Assembly: GCF_002760655.1 (NCBI RefSeq)
Contig: NZ_PDOC01000004.1
Span: 124,001 to 188,000, forward strand
Origin: Massilia eurypsychrophila
GTDB lineage: Bacteria; Pseudomonadota; Gammaproteobacteria; Burkholderiales; Burkholderiaceae_D
Reading direction: 5' to 3'
DNA: 64,000 bases
The translations under genes were made by a program, and so were the position numbers. The notes under the pieces were generated by a model. The model worked only from the letters and a program-made list of their open reading frames with translations, was not told the origin of the DNA and did not search any database. Positions 53,441-63,437 of this stretch are shown here, piece after piece (the stretch's first letter is position 1; each line of letters begins with the position of its first letter).

Positions 53441-54283
53441 TCAGGCTTTCGCGCGGGGGGTGGCGGCGACGCCTTCGAGAAAGGCGAGGATCAGCTTGAC
53501 CAGGTCCTTGGCGCCAATGGCGGCGTACTTCAATGTCTGCTCGTGCGACAGCGCAAACGGCGACATGCCTTCGGCCAGGTTGGTGATGACCGATACGCCG
53601 GTGACCTTCAGGCCGCAATGGCGCGCTGAGATCACTTCCGGCACCACCGACATGCCGACGACGTCGGCGCCGAGCTTGGCCATCATGCGGATTTCGGCGG
53701 CGGTTTCAAAGTTCGGGCCCGGGTAGGCGACGAACACGCCTTCGTGCAGCGTGATGCCGTTGGCGGCCGCGGTGTCCAATACCTGCTTGCGGATGTCGCT
53801 GTCATAGGCGTTGGCCATGCTGAAGAAGCGCGGACCGAAACGATCGTCGTTCGGGCCGATCATCGGGGTACCCGGCAGCAGGTTGATATGGTCGGTCAGC
53901 GCGACCAGGCTGCCGGCATCGACGTCAGGACGCAGCGAGCCGGCTGCATTGGTCACGAACAGCATCTCGCAGCCGAGCAGCTTGAGGGTGCGCACGGCGG
54001 ACGTCATCACGCCCATGCCGTAACCTTCGTAGAAGTGGCCGCGGCCCTTCATGCACACCACTTCGACACCGGCCAGGGTGCCCAGTACCAGTTCGCCGGC
54101 GTGGCCGTGCACAGTGCTGATCGGGAAGCCTGGCAGTTCGTCGAAGCCGATCGACACCGCGCCGGTCATCTGCTCGGCCAACACGCCCAGGCCGGAACCG
54201 AGGATCAGCGCCACGCGGGGCGCAAAACCTGGCTTGCGTGCGCGGATCAGGTCGGCGGCTTCGAATGGCGTGTTATTGGACAT
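53441..54283 (-). CDS. Purine-nucleoside phosphorylase, trimeric (PunA/XapA type)
   Basis: 280 residues. Trimeric PNP signatures: ILGSGLGVLAEQ, VHGHAGELVLGTLAGVEVVCMKGRGHFYEGYG, FVTNAAGSLRPD and EIRMMAKLGADVVGMSVVPEVI. It phosphorolyses (deoxy)inosine and guanosine. It is the first gene of the minus-strand deo operon. A promoter with a conserved 35-bp element (54375-54409) lies about 90-125 bp upstream. Confidence 0.93.
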   Translation of the reverse strand: MSNNTPFEAADLIRARKPGFAPRVALILGSGLGVLAEQMTGAVSIGFDELPGFPISTVHGHAGELVLGTLAGVEVVCMKGRGHFYEGYGMGVMTSAVRTLKLLGCEMLFVTNAAGSLRPDVDAGSLVALTDHINLLPGTPMIGPNDDRFGPRFFSMANAYDSDIRKQVLDTAAANGITLHEGVFVAYPGPNFETAAEIRMMAKLGADVVGMSVVPEVISARHCGLKVTGVSVITNLAEGMSPFALSHEQTLKYAAIGAKDLVKLILAFLEGVAATPRAKA

Positions 54284-54369
54284 GCGGGTTTCCTTGTTCG
54301 GTGAGGATGAGGTGAAATCTGGGGCAAAACGGCCGGGAGCGCGTTCGGAGGCGAACCGGGCGGCCTAGT

Positions 54370-54409
54370 ATTATAACTATGCATCAATCGGGATATGTAT
54401 TGCAAATAC
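54370..54409 (-). promoter_or_regulatory. Promoter/operator of the PNP-deo operon, conserved with the importer promoter
   Basis: Read on the minus strand from 54409: GTATTTGCAATAC (a perfect GTATT-TGC-AATAC inverted repeat), then ATAT, six variable bases and TGATGCATAGTT. TTGCAA and CATAGT are spaced 18 bp, as -35/-10 hexamers would be. A TATAAT follows at 54375-54370 as a second possible -10. The same 35-bp layout recurs at 57651-57685 on the plus strand before the nucleoside importer. Confidence 0.6.
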
Positions 54410-54505
54410 CCATTTTCTTCCTTATTTATATTAAGATCGTATAAATTGAATCGTTGTTGAGCATGCCTGGCTCTTCAGGGCGCAAGAGCGAAGTACAGCG
54501 ACCGA

Positions 54506-54534
54506 TTGACAGCGAATGAACAAGTGTTTACTCT
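54506..54534 (+). promoter_or_regulatory. Candidate sigma-70 promoter of psuK
   Basis: TTGACA (54506-54511), a 17-bp spacer and TACTCT (54529-54534), about 30 bp before the proposed GTG start of the kinase. The -35 matches consensus perfectly; the -10 is weak. Confidence 0.45.
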
Positions 54535-54564
54535 TTCAGACAATTGTTTGTTAATGGCGAAAAT

Positions 54565-55692
54565 GTGAACGATCTGCCCAAGAAAGATCAGTTGTACGAA
54601 CTGATTCGTGCAAACCCCTTCATCTCCCAGCAGGAGCTGGCCGATCAGTTGCGCCTGTCGCGTTCAGCCGTGGCCGGACACATCGCCAGCCTGATCCGCG
54701 ATCGGCGCCTGCTCGGGCGCGCGTACGTGCTGCCAGGCGCGCGCCCGATCGCCTGCATCGGCGCGGCCAACATCGACCGCAAGCTGCGCCCGGAGGCGCC
54801 GCTGGTGATGGGCACGTCGAATCCGGCGCGCCAGCACGAATCGTTCGGCGGCGTGGCACGCAATATCGCCGAGAACCTGGCGCGCCTTGGCGCACCGGTG
54901 AGCCTGACGACGGCAATTGGCGACGATGCGTCCGGACGCGCGCTGCTGGCCGATGCCGAGGCGGCCGGCATCGACACCGGCGGCGCCGTGAAAGTGGCCA
55001 GCGCTTGCAGCGGCACCTACACCGCGGTGCTCGATGCAGCCGGCGAAATGGTCGTCGCGCTGGCCGACATGGCCCTGTACGACGTGCTGACGCCGGCCCT
55101 GATGGCCAGCCGGCGGCGCGCTGCCGCGGCGTTGACGGTGGCTGACCTGAACCTGCCGGCCGACACGGTGGCGGCCTTGCTGGCCGAGGCGCGCGTCGAC
55201 GGCGCCACGCTGGTGCTGGTGGCGGTGTCGCAGCCAAAGATGGCGCGCCTGCCGCAAGACCTGCACGGCCTGCGCCTGCTGATCCTCAACGAAGGCGAAC
55301 TGGCCGCGCGCGCCGGCGCCCCGGTCGACAGCGAAGGTGCGCTGGCCGCCGCCTGCGCGGCGCTGCAGGCGCAGGGAGCGCGCGACGTCATCGTCACGCG
55401 TGGCGGTGGGGGTGTGTGCTTCACCAGCGGCGGCAGCGTCAGGCACCTGGCTGCCGCGCCGGCGCACATCGTCGACGTCACCGGCGCCGGCGACGCTTTC
55501 GCCGCGGCCGTTTGCTGGTCGCTGTTCCAGGGCGATGATGACCTTGAACTGGCGTGCCGGCGTGGCCTGAAGCTGTCGGCCATGACGCTCGCGTGCGACC
55601 AGACGGTCTGCCCTACCCTCGACGCCGACAGCCTGCTCGACGTCGGCGCGGCCGACGCGCCGCAACCATTTAACGCTCTTTACCAGGAATGA
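54565..55692 (+). CDS. psuK: PfkB-family (pseudouridine) kinase with N-terminal winged HTH
   Basis: 375 residues from GTG 54565; a TTG at 54544 is in frame but too near the promoter. Residues ~5-50 form a MarR/LexA-like HTH ([36 protein letters not shown]). The rest is a ribokinase-fold kinase: [35 protein letters not shown], and catalytic Asp in [13 protein letters not shown]. The adjoining psuG makes pseudouridine the likely substrate. The HTH-kinase layout is like E. coli YeiI rather than the HTH-less E. coli PsuK. The HTH suggests DNA binding and possible self-regulation. Confidence 0.85.
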   Translation: MNDLPKKDQLYELIRANPFISQQELADQLRLSRSAVAGHIASLIRDRRLLGRAYVLPGARPIACIGAANIDRKLRPEAPLVMGTSNPARQHESFGGVARNIAENLARLGAPVSLTTAIGDDASGRALLADAEAAGIDTGGAVKVASACSGTYTAVLDAAGEMVVALADMALYDVLTPALMASRRRAAAALTVADLNLPADTVAALLAEARVDGATLVLVAVSQPKMARLPQDLHGLRLLILNEGELAARAGAPVDSEGALAAACAALQAQGARDVIVTRGGGGVCFTSGGSVRHLAAAPAHIVDVTGAGDAFAAAVCWSLFQGDDDLELACRRGLKLSAMTLACDQTVCPTLDADSLLDVGAADAPQPFNALYQE

Positions 55693-55694
55693 CC

Positions 55695-56624
<930 letters not shown>

Positions 56625-56648
56625 CCTGAACCGCTAGAAAAGGGCGCC

Positions 56649-57554
56649 ATGTCCATCGACCTGAAACAGCTGAAGTACTTCCTTGCGGTTGCCGAAGAAA
56701 AGAGCTTCAGCCGCGCCGCCGAGCGGCTGCACATCTCGCAGCCGCCGCTGTCGCAGCAGATCATGAAGCTCGAGAGCGAGCTTGGGGTCAAGCTGTTCGC
56801 GCGCACCACGCGCACGTTCGAGCTGACGGTGGCCGGCAAGGCGCTGATGGCGGAGGCGTCGGAGCTGCTGGCGAAGATGCGCATGACGATCGACACCATC
56901 CGCCAGATCGACCGCGGCGAAGTCGGGCGCCTGCGGGTGGGCATCGTCGGTTCGGCGATGTGGGGACCGATCCCCAGCCTGCTGGAAGAATTCCAGACCA
57001 AGTACCCGCGCGTGACGTGGACGCTGCACGAGTCGGGGCCGAACGTGCAGTACGAGGCGCTGCGGGCCAAGCAAATCGACGTCGGCTTCTGGCGCGAGCC
57101 CAAGCTCAACGAGGACGAACTCAAGCACGACAACCTGCGCCAGGAGCTGTGCTTCCGCGAAAACGTGTGCGTGGCGGTAAACGAACACAATCCGCTGGCC
57201 AGCAAGGGGCATGTGGAGCTGATCGACATCGCCGACCAGCCGATGCTGACGCTGGCGCTGGACAAGTCGGCGTTCCCGCGCTATCTGATCCAGTGCTGCG
57301 TCGACGCGGGGTTTCAGCCAACGATCTTCCAGGAGGCGACCGAGCCGCAGACGCTGCTGGCAATGGTCGGCGCGGGCCTGGGCGTGGCGCTGATGCCGGA
57401 GACGACCAGCCGGATCGGCTGGCCGGGCGTGATCTTCTTGCCGATCAAGACTGCTGCGCCGTCAGCCAACCTGTACATCGCCTACACTACGCAGGACGAT
57501 GCGCCGGTTGTGCGCGCCTTCCTGAACATCCTCAACCCTGCCGCCGCCGAATAA
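56649..57554 (+). CDS. LysR-family regulator beside psuKG and the nucleoside importer
   Basis: 301 residues. N-terminal HTH: LKQLKYFLAVAEEKSFSRAAERLHISQPPLSQQIMKLESELGVKLFART. The effector domain follows from about residue 92 (LRVGIVGSAMWGPIPSLLEEF). It lies 24 bp after psuG in the same direction, so it may be cotranscribed. It is followed by a perfect GGGGTCAGACC palindrome. It is one candidate for the protein that binds the shared 35-bp element; the psuK HTH is another. The effector is unknown. Confidence 0.88.
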   Translation: MSIDLKQLKYFLAVAEEKSFSRAAERLHISQPPLSQQIMKLESELGVKLFARTTRTFELTVAGKALMAEASELLAKMRMTIDTIRQIDRGEVGRLRVGIVGSAMWGPIPSLLEEFQTKYPRVTWTLHESGPNVQYEALRAKQIDVGFWREPKLNEDELKHDNLRQELCFRENVCVAVNEHNPLASKGHVELIDIADQPMLTLALDKSAFPRYLIQCCVDAGFQPTIFQEATEPQTLLAMVGAGLGVALMPETTSRIGWPGVIFLPIKTAAPSANLYIAYTTQDDAPVVRAFLNILNPAAAE

Positions 57555-57579
57555 GCGACGCCGGCACCGCGCCCACCAT

Positions 57580-57605
57580 CGGGGTCAGACCCAGGTCTGA
57601 CCCCG
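57580..57605. repeat. Perfect GGGGTCAGACC hairpin after the LysR gene
   Basis: CGGGGTCAGACC, loop CA, GGTCTGACCCCG: a perfect 12-bp stem, 26 bp after the LysR stop codon. It is a member of the dispersed palindrome family and may serve as a terminator, although only a weak T run follows. Confidence 0.8.
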
Positions 57606-57650
57606 AAGTCCTCATATATACGGTAAAAATATAAATCGGCAAGTTAAAAC

Positions 57651-57685
57651 GTATTTGCCATACATATTGTCGATGATGCATAGTT
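57651..57685 (+). promoter_or_regulatory. Promoter/operator of the importer operon, conserved with the PNP-deo promoter
   Basis: GTATTTGCCATACATAT (57651-57667), six variable bases, then GATGATGCATAGTT. TTGCCA (57655-57660) and CATAGT (57679-57684) are 18 bp apart, suitable for -35/-10. It matches the element at 54375-54409 (opposite strand) at about 28 of 35 positions with identical spacing, in otherwise unrelated sequence. Confidence 0.6.
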
Positions 57686-57856
57686 CTGCAGCGGCAGCCT
57701 TTCTCCCCCGAGAATCGATCTCGATACAATCGGTAACGACATGTTCTGTGCAGACCTGACACTATGCGGCTGGGCATGCACGGAATTGCTGGCTTTGCCT
57801 GTTTAGTTACTATTAAGCTACACAGTCGTTCCCATTGCGGACGTTGCGCCGGGTAC

Positions 57857-57868
57857 AATATCGATATT
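57857..57868. promoter_or_regulatory. Palindrome AATATCGATATT before the importer start
   Basis: A perfect 12-bp palindrome. TACAAT (57854-57859) overlaps it and could be the -10 of a second, proximal promoter. The palindrome ends 2 bp before the AGGAG ribosome-binding site of the BMP gene, so a bound repressor or a small RNA fold here would affect expression. Confidence 0.35.
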
Positions 57869-57880
57869 CCAGGAGCCTTC

Positions 57881-58876
57881 ATGAAATTTAAGCAACTCAG
57901 CATCTCGATCGCGGCGCTGCTCGTCGCCGCCGGCGCATCGGCGGCCGACCCGAAACTGGGCATCGTGTACGACGCCGGCGGCAAGTTCGACAAGTCCTTC
58001 AACCAGTCCGCGTTCGAAGGCGCCAACCGCTTCAAGGCCGAAACCAAGATCGGCTACATCGAGGCGCAAGCGAGCAGCGATACCCAGGCCGAGCAGGTGC
58101 TGCGCGGCCTGGCGCGCAAAAAGCTCGACCTGATCGCGGCGGTCGGCTTCTCGCAGACGCAGGCGGTGCAGAAGGTCGCGGCGGAATTTCCGAACGTGAA
58201 GTTCGTGCTGATCGATAGTGTGGCCAAGGGCAACAACGTCAACTCGATCCTGTTCCGCGAAGAAGAAGGCTCGTACCTGGTCGGCGTGGCCGCGTCGATG
58301 GCATCGAAATCGAAGAAGCTCGGTTTTGTCGGCGGCATGGACATCCCGCTGATCCGCGCTTTTGCGTGCGGCTACAGCCAGGGCGCCAAAGCGAACAACG
58401 CCAAAGTCGAAGTGCTGCAGAATATGGTCGGCACCACCAGCGCGGCCTGGAACGATCCGGCCAAGGGCGGCGAACTGGCGCGCGCGCAGTTCGACCGCGG
58501 CGCCGACGTGGTGTTCGCCGTCGCCGGCGGCAGCGGCATGGGCACGCTGCAAACGGCGAAGGAAAAGGGCAAGCTGGCGATCGGCGTCGACTCGAACCAG
58601 AACTACCTGCATCCGGGTACCATGCTGACCTCGATGGTCAAGCGGGTCGACGGCGCCGTGTACGACTCGTTCATGGCGGTCAAGAACGGCACCTGGAAAC
58701 CGGGCGTGAGCTACCGCGGCCTGAGAGAAGGCGGCGTCGATTGGGCGCTCGACAAGGACAACCGCAAGGTCGTCTCGCCGGAGATGGAAAAGAAGGTCAA
58801 TGAAGCGAAGGCCGGCATCATCAGCGGCAAGATCAAAGTCATCGACTACCGCGTCGGCAGCAGCTGCCCGGTCTGA
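57881..58876 (+). CDS. BMP-family nucleoside ABC transporter substrate-binding protein
   Basis: 331 residues with a cleavable signal peptide (MKFKQLSISIAALLVAAGASA|AD). There is no lipobox cysteine, so it is a free periplasmic protein. BMP/PnrA features: LGIVYDAGGKFDKSFNQSAFEGANRF, GFSQTQAVQKVA, FVGGMDIPLIRAFACGYSQGAK, GVDSNQNYLHPGTMLTSMVKRVD. The family binds purine and other nucleosides. AGGAG precedes the ATG. A terminator-like hairpin after it probably sets a higher level of this protein than of the membrane components. Confidence 0.92.
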   Translation: MKFKQLSISIAALLVAAGASAADPKLGIVYDAGGKFDKSFNQSAFEGANRFKAETKIGYIEAQASSDTQAEQVLRGLARKKLDLIAAVGFSQTQAVQKVAAEFPNVKFVLIDSVAKGNNVNSILFREEEGSYLVGVAASMASKSKKLGFVGGMDIPLIRAFACGYSQGAKANNAKVEVLQNMVGTTSAAWNDPAKGGELARAQFDRGADVVFAVAGGSGMGTLQTAKEKGKLAIGVDSNQNYLHPGTMLTSMVKRVDGAVYDSFMAVKNGTWKPGVSYRGLREGGVDWALDKDNRKVVSPEMEKKVNEAKAGIISGKIKVIDYRVGSSCPV

Positions 58877-58895
58877 TTTTCACAGCACCACCTGA

Positions 58896-58933
58896 GAGCG
58901 CGCCGCACCGGTTTTTCCGGTCCGGCGCGCTTT
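58896..58933 (+). terminator. Internal terminator/attenuator after the substrate-binding protein gene
   Basis: AGCGCGCCG (58896-58904) pairs with CGGCGCGCT (58922-58930), with CACCGG/CCGGT pairing inside, followed by TTTT. It lies between the binding-protein and ATPase genes of one transport operon, a usual place for partial termination. Confidence 0.75.
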
Positions 58934-58964
58934 TGAATGCATCCACCTTGACTACTGATTCGCT

Positions 58965-60494
58965 ATGCAGCCAGCCGTAGAATTTCGCAACATATGCAAG
59001 GCCTTCGGCCCGGTGCAGGCGAACGCCGACGTCAGCTTCGCCATCGCCAAGGGCTCGATCCACGGCGTGATCGGCGAGAACGGCGCCGGCAAGTCGACCC
59101 TGATGAGCATCCTGTACGGCTACTACAAAGCCGACAGCGGCCAGCTGCTGCTCGACGGCCAGGCGCACGCGATCCGCACCAGCCACGAAGCGATCGCGCT
59201 CGGCATCGGCATGGTGCACCAGCACTTCATGCTGGTCGAGAACATGACGGTGCTCGACAACGTCATGCTCGGCACCGAAGGCGGCTTTCGGCTGGCCGCC
59301 AAGCGCGCGGATACGGAAGCGAAGCTGCGCGAAATCTGCAAGCGCTACCGGCTCGACGTCGATCCGCTGGCGGTCGTCTCGACCCTGTCGGTCGGCGCCC
59401 AGCAGCGCGTCGAGATCCTCAAGCAGATCTACCGCAGCGCCAATATCCTGATTCTCGACGAGCCGACCGCGGTGCTGACGGCGCAGGAAACGGCGTCGCT
59501 GTTCGAGATCCTGCGCCTGTTCAAGGAGCAGGGAAAAACCATCATCCTGATCACCCACAAGCTCGGCGAAATCATGGAGATCACCGACCAGGTGACGGTG
59601 ATGCGCGCCGGCCGCGTGGTCGGCGCGGTGGCAACCGACGGCACGTCGAAAGAAGAGCTGGCCAACATGATGGTCGGCCGCCCGATCCAGAGCGAGCTGC
59701 CGCGCGCCCCGTTCAACCCCGGCGCAGCGGTGCTGAAGGTCGAGAATCTGCAGCTGAACGACGCGGCCGGCGTGCGCCTGCTGGCCAACATCGGCTTCAC
59801 CCTGCGCGCCGGCGAAATCGTCGCGATCGCGGGGGTGTCGGGCAACGGCCAGAGCGAACTGCTGGAGATCTTGTCGGGCATGCGCCTGCCGAGCGCCGGC
59901 AAGGTCGAGATGATGGGCAAGGCGCTGCCGTTCGCCGGCCGCTCCGACGCCGACGGCCTGCCGGCCACGTTCCGCCAGATGGGCATCGGTCACATTCCGG
60001 AAGACCGCCTGCGCGACGGCGTGATCAAGGATTTCTCGGTGATGCAGAACACCGTGTTCGGCTACCAGGACCGGGTCAAGAATCGCTGGGGCCTGTTCGA
60101 CTTCGCGGCCATCGCCAAGCGCTGCGCGCACCTGCTTACCGCATTCGACGTGCGCCCGTCCGATCCGGACATCCGCATTGGCCTGCTCTCGGGCGGCAAC
60201 CAGCAGAAGGTGGTGATCGCGCGCGAAGTGTCGGCGGCGCCGAAGCTGATGCTGGTCGGCCAGCCGACCCGCGGGGTCGACATCGGCACCATCGAAAGCA
60301 TCCATACGCAGTTGCTCAAAATGCGCGACGACGGCGTCGCGATCCTGCTGGTGTCGGTCGAACTGGAGGAAGTGCGGGCGCTGGCCGACCGCATCATCGT
60401 CATGTCGGGCGGGCGCATCACCGGCGAATTGAACATCGAAGAATTTGACACCACCCGCATTGGCCTGCTGATGGGCGGGATGCACACATCATGA
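58965..60494 (+). CDS. Nucleoside ABC transporter ATP-binding protein (double NBD)
   Basis: 509 residues, two ATPase domains as in sugar/nucleoside (RbsA/NupA-like) systems. First domain: Walker A GENGAGKST (37-45), signature LSVGAQQRVEI and Walker B ILILDEPTAVL. Second domain: degenerate Walker A GVSGNGQSELLE and signature LLSGGNQQKVVIARE. It powers nucleoside import with the two permeases downstream. It overlaps the first permease gene by 4 bp. Confidence 0.95.
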   Translation: MQPAVEFRNICKAFGPVQANADVSFAIAKGSIHGVIGENGAGKSTLMSILYGYYKADSGQLLLDGQAHAIRTSHEAIALGIGMVHQHFMLVENMTVLDNVMLGTEGGFRLAAKRADTEAKLREICKRYRLDVDPLAVVSTLSVGAQQRVEILKQIYRSANILILDEPTAVLTAQETASLFEILRLFKEQGKTIILITHKLGEIMEITDQVTVMRAGRVVGAVATDGTSKEELANMMVGRPIQSELPRAPFNPGAAVLKVENLQLNDAAGVRLLANIGFTLRAGEIVAIAGVSGNGQSELLEILSGMRLPSAGKVEMMGKALPFAGRSDADGLPATFRQMGIGHIPEDRLRDGVIKDFSVMQNTVFGYQDRVKNRWGLFDFAAIAKRCAHLLTAFDVRPSDPDIRIGLLSGGNQQKVVIAREVSAAPKLMLVGQPTRGVDIGTIESIHTQLLKMRDDGVAILLVSVELEEVRALADRIIVMSGGRITGELNIEEFDTTRIGLLMGGMHTS

Positions 60495-61591
60495 AAAAGA
60501 CCGAACTTCCCCGCTGGGCCACCGCCGTGGTGCTGCCCCTCCTGAACCTGGTGTCGGCGCTGCTGGTGGCCGCGCTGGTAATCCACCTGCTCGGCGAGAG
60601 CCCGACCGAATCGATGGGCATCCTGATCAACAGCGCCATCATCAATCCTGAAGGCCTGTCGTACACGCTGTTCTACGCCTCGACGTTCATCTTCACCGGA
60701 TTGTCGGTGTCGATCGCGATGAAGGCGGGCCTGTTCAACATCGGCGGCGAAGGCCAGATGTACCTCGGCGGCCTGGGCCTGACGATGGCGATGCTGGCGT
60801 TCGACGCGACGCTGCCGGCGTGGCTCCTGATCCCGGTGGCGATGATCGGCGCGGCGCTGTTCGGCGCCCTGTGGGCCTTCATTCCCGGCTACCTGCAGGC
60901 CAGGCGCGGCAGCCACGTGGTGGTCACCACCATCATGTTCAACTTCATCGCCGCCAGCCTGATGAACTTCATCATCGTCAAATACATGATCCCGGAAGGC
61001 CAGCAAAATCCGGCCAGCCGCGTGTTTGCCGCCGCCGGCGAGATGCCGCGCCTGAACCAGTGGTTCCCGATCCTCGGCGACACCCCGCTCAATGTCAGCT
61101 TCCTGGTGGCGATCGTCGCGCTGGTGATCTACGGCGTGATGGTATGGCGCTCGTCGTGGGGTTACCAGCTGCGCGCAACGGGCCTGAACCAGCACGCCGC
61201 CCACTACGCCGGCGTGTCGATCAGCCGCATGATCATCGTCGCGATGCTGATCTCCGGCGCGCTGGCCGGCCTGGCCGCGGTCAATTCGGTGATGGGCTCG
61301 ACCCACTACCTGTCGCTCAATTTCCCGGCCGGCGCCGGCTTCGTCGGCATCGCGATCGCCCTGATGGGCCGCCAGCACCCGGTCGGCATCTTCCTGTCGG
61401 CGGTGCTGTTCGGCGCGCTGATCCAGGGCGGCTTCGACCTGTCGCTGGAAAAACCGAACATCCCGCAAGAGACCTTCATTTTCATCCAGGGCCTGATCAT
61501 CCTGTTCTGCGGCGCGATGGAGAATTTCTACGCTCCCGCGGTCCTGAAGCTGATCAACCTGCGCGCCACGCCAGTGCCGGCGAAAGGATAA
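60491..61591 (+). CDS. Nucleoside ABC transporter permease 1
   Basis: 366 residues, BPD_transp_2 family with about ten hydrophobic segments. Motifs: FTGLSVSIAMKAGLFNIGGEGQMYLGGL, RGSHVVVTTIMFNFIAASLMNFI, GLNQHAAHYAGVSISRMI. It has the long N-terminus and loop typical of the first permease of BMP-linked nucleoside importers (NupB-like). The start ATG overlaps the ATPase stop, and the stop is 3 bp before the second permease. Confidence 0.93.
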   Translation: MKKTELPRWATAVVLPLLNLVSALLVAALVIHLLGESPTESMGILINSAIINPEGLSYTLFYASTFIFTGLSVSIAMKAGLFNIGGEGQMYLGGLGLTMAMLAFDATLPAWLLIPVAMIGAALFGALWAFIPGYLQARRGSHVVVTTIMFNFIAASLMNFIIVKYMIPEGQQNPASRVFAAAGEMPRLNQWFPILGDTPLNVSFLVAIVALVIYGVMVWRSSWGYQLRATGLNQHAAHYAGVSISRMIIVAMLISGALAGLAAVNSVMGSTHYLSLNFPAGAGFVGIAIALMGRQHPVGIFLSAVLFGALIQGGFDLSLEKPNIPQETFIFIQGLIILFCGAMENFYAPAVLKLINLRATPVPAKG

Positions 61592-61594
61592 GCC

Positions 61595-62560
61595 ATGGAA
61601 GAATTCAACTTAGCCAGCATCCTGGTGTCGACCATTCGCAATGCGCCGGTGCTGATGTTCGCCGCGATGGCCGGCCTGTTCGCCGAACGCAGCGGCGTGA
61701 TCGACCTCGCGCTCGAGGGCAAGATCCTGGCCAGCGCGTTCGCTTCGGCCGCGGTGGCGTTCACCACCCAAAACGTCTGGTACGGCATCTCGGCCGGCAT
61801 CGCCGTGTCGGCCGCGCTGGCGCTGCTGCAAGGGTATGTCAGCATCACGCAAAAGGGCAACCAGTTGGTGGGCGGCATCGCCATCAACATCGCCATGAGC
61901 GGCCTGACGTTCGTGCTGGCGCAGTTTTTCTACCAGCAGGGCGGACGCACGCCGGACCTCGGCCAGGCGCGCCTGTTCGACATCGTCTTGCCAGGCACCG
62001 CCGCCCTGGAAGGCATCCCGTTTATCGGCTGGTTCTACGGCCACGTGATCGGCGGCCATTCGCTGCTGGTGTACCTGGCGTTCGCGCTGGTGCCGGTGGT
62101 GCACTGGGTGGTGTACCACAGCCGCTTCGGCCTGCGCCTGCGCGCCTGCGGCGAGAACCCGCATGCGGCCGATGCGGCCGGCGTCAACGTCGAGGCGACG
62201 CGCTACATGGCGATGCTGATCGCCGGCGTGCTGTGCTCCTTTTCGGGCGCCTACCTGGCGATCGTGCAGAGCGGCTTCTTCCTGCGCGACATGTCGGCCG
62301 GCGCCGGCTACCTGGCCCTGACCGCGCTGGTGTTCGGCAACTGGCGCCCGCTGTACACGGCGCTCGGCTGCATCATGTTCGGCTTCTTCTCGGCGGTGCA
62401 GATCCAGATGGAAGGCGTCGACCTGCCGCTGGTGGGCCGGATTCCCGGCTCGCTGATCCAGATGATCCCGTACATCGTCACGGTGATCGTGCTGGCCGGC
62501 CTGATGGCCAAGTCGGTGGCGCCAAAGGCGATCGGCAAACCGTTCGTCAAGTCGCGCTAA
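61595..62560 (+). CDS. Nucleoside ABC transporter permease 2
   Basis: 321 residues, BPD_transp_2 family. Motifs: LFAERSGVIDLALEGKILASAFASA, GNQLVGGIAINIAMSGLTFVLAQFFY, GLRLRACGENPHAADAAGVNVEATRYMAML, FGFFSAVQIQMEG. It pairs with permease 1 to form the channel. The operon order binding protein-ATPase-permease-permease is the usual one for BMP-type nucleoside transporters. Confidence 0.93.
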   Translation: MEEFNLASILVSTIRNAPVLMFAAMAGLFAERSGVIDLALEGKILASAFASAAVAFTTQNVWYGISAGIAVSAALALLQGYVSITQKGNQLVGGIAINIAMSGLTFVLAQFFYQQGGRTPDLGQARLFDIVLPGTAALEGIPFIGWFYGHVIGGHSLLVYLAFALVPVVHWVVYHSRFGLRLRACGENPHAADAAGVNVEATRYMAMLIAGVLCSFSGAYLAIVQSGFFLRDMSAGAGYLALTALVFGNWRPLYTALGCIMFGFFSAVQIQMEGVDLPLVGRIPGSLIQMIPYIVTVIVLAGLMAKSVAPKAIGKPFVKSR

Positions 62561-62573
62561 CGAAAGGCGACGA

Positions 62574-63437
62574 GTGACGCAGCACCGCGGCACTCACAAC
62601 TATCGCTGGCGGCGCTTCAGCGAAGTGCTGCTCGCCACGCTGATGCGCGGCGGGCACCTGGCGCGCATCAGCTACCGCTGCGGCCTGCACGGGCGCCTTG
62701 GCGTCACGCGCCACGACGTCATGCTGCCTGCGGGCCGCGCGCTACAGCGCCCGCTGCGGATTGCCTTCGCCTCCGATTTTCACGCCGGGCCGACTACCGC
62801 CCCCGCCCTCTTCGACCTGCTGTTCGACCTGATCGCGCACGAGCAGCCCGACGTGCTGCTGCTGGGCGGCGACTTCGTCTCCGGACACGCGCGCAATGCC
62901 GAGGCGCTGGCCGACGGACTGGCGCGCTGCAAGGCGCCATTGGGCAAGTTCGCGGTGATGGGCAACCACGACCTGTGGACCGACGACCGCCTGATACGCC
63001 AAGTGCTGGCGGCGGCCGGCGTCGAGGTGCTGGTCAACCGCAACCTGGTGCTGGGCGCGCCGTTCGAATCGGTCTCGCTGTGCGGGATGGACGACCCGTG
63101 GACCGGCCGGCCGGATGCGGCGCCGACGTTCGCCGGCGCGCAAGAGACCCGCATCCTGATGATCCATTCGCCGGACGGCCTGCTGCTCACCGGCAGCCAT
63201 CGCTTCGACCTGGCGCTGGCCGGCCACACGCACGGCGGCCAAGTCGCGCTGCCGGGCGGACGGCCGATCATCGTGCCGAGCGGGCCGCTGTGCCGCGAGT
63301 TCTGCTACGGGCGCTTCGATGTGAAGGACAACGGCGTGATGCTGGTCAGCCGCGGCATCGGTTGCAGCACGATCCCGGTGCGGCTCAACGCCAATCCCGA
63401 ACTGGTGATCTGCACGCTGCTGCCATGCGCGGCCTGA
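62574..63437 (+). CDS. Calcineurin-like metallophosphoesterase (YaeI/YkuE type)
   Basis: 287 residues from a GTG at 62574, with GAAAGGCGA upstream. Di-metal motifs in order: ASDFHAG (DxH), LLGGDFVSG (GD), VMGNHDLW (GNHD), IHSPD and AGHTHGGQ (GHTH). It lacks the N-terminal signal or helix of E. coli YaeI. The family hydrolyses phosphodiesters, for example UDP-diacylglucosamine or other lipid substrates. It is 13 bp after the importer operon and may be read through from it, but a functional link is unproven. Confidence 0.9.
   Translation: MTQHRGTHNYRWRRFSEVLLATLMRGGHLARISYRCGLHGRLGVTRHDVMLPAGRALQRPLRIAFASDFHAGPTTAPALFDLLFDLIAHEQPDVLLLGGDFVSGHARNAEALADGLARCKAPLGKFAVMGNHDLWTDDRLIRQVLAAAGVEVLVNRNLVLGAPFESVSLCGMDDPWTGRPDAAPTFAGAQETRILMIHSPDGLLLTGSHRFDLALAGHTHGGQVALPGGRPIIVPSGPLCREFCYGRFDVKDNGVMLVSRGIGCSTIPVRLNANPELVICTLLPCAA

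Larger units (their letters stand above)
57555..57880. other. Leader region upstream of the nucleoside importer operon
   Basis: The 325-bp gap has a perfect hairpin at 57580-57605, the conserved 35-bp promoter element at 57651-57685 and a perfect 12-bp palindrome AATATCGATATT at 57857-57868 directly before the ribosome-binding site. If transcription starts near 57691 the leader is about 190 nt. I saw no known riboswitch consensus in it. Confidence 0.5.

Noticed and set aside
57690-57880. Long leader of the importer operon as a purine or other known riboswitch
   Set aside because: No conserved riboswitch core (for example the purine-aptamer loop sequences) could be identified by eye.
58839-60485. 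A minus-strand frame of about 548 codons opposite the nucleoside ABC ATPase
   Set aside because: The ATPase has complete Walker and signature motifs. The antisense frame is His/Arg/Asp-rich without domains.
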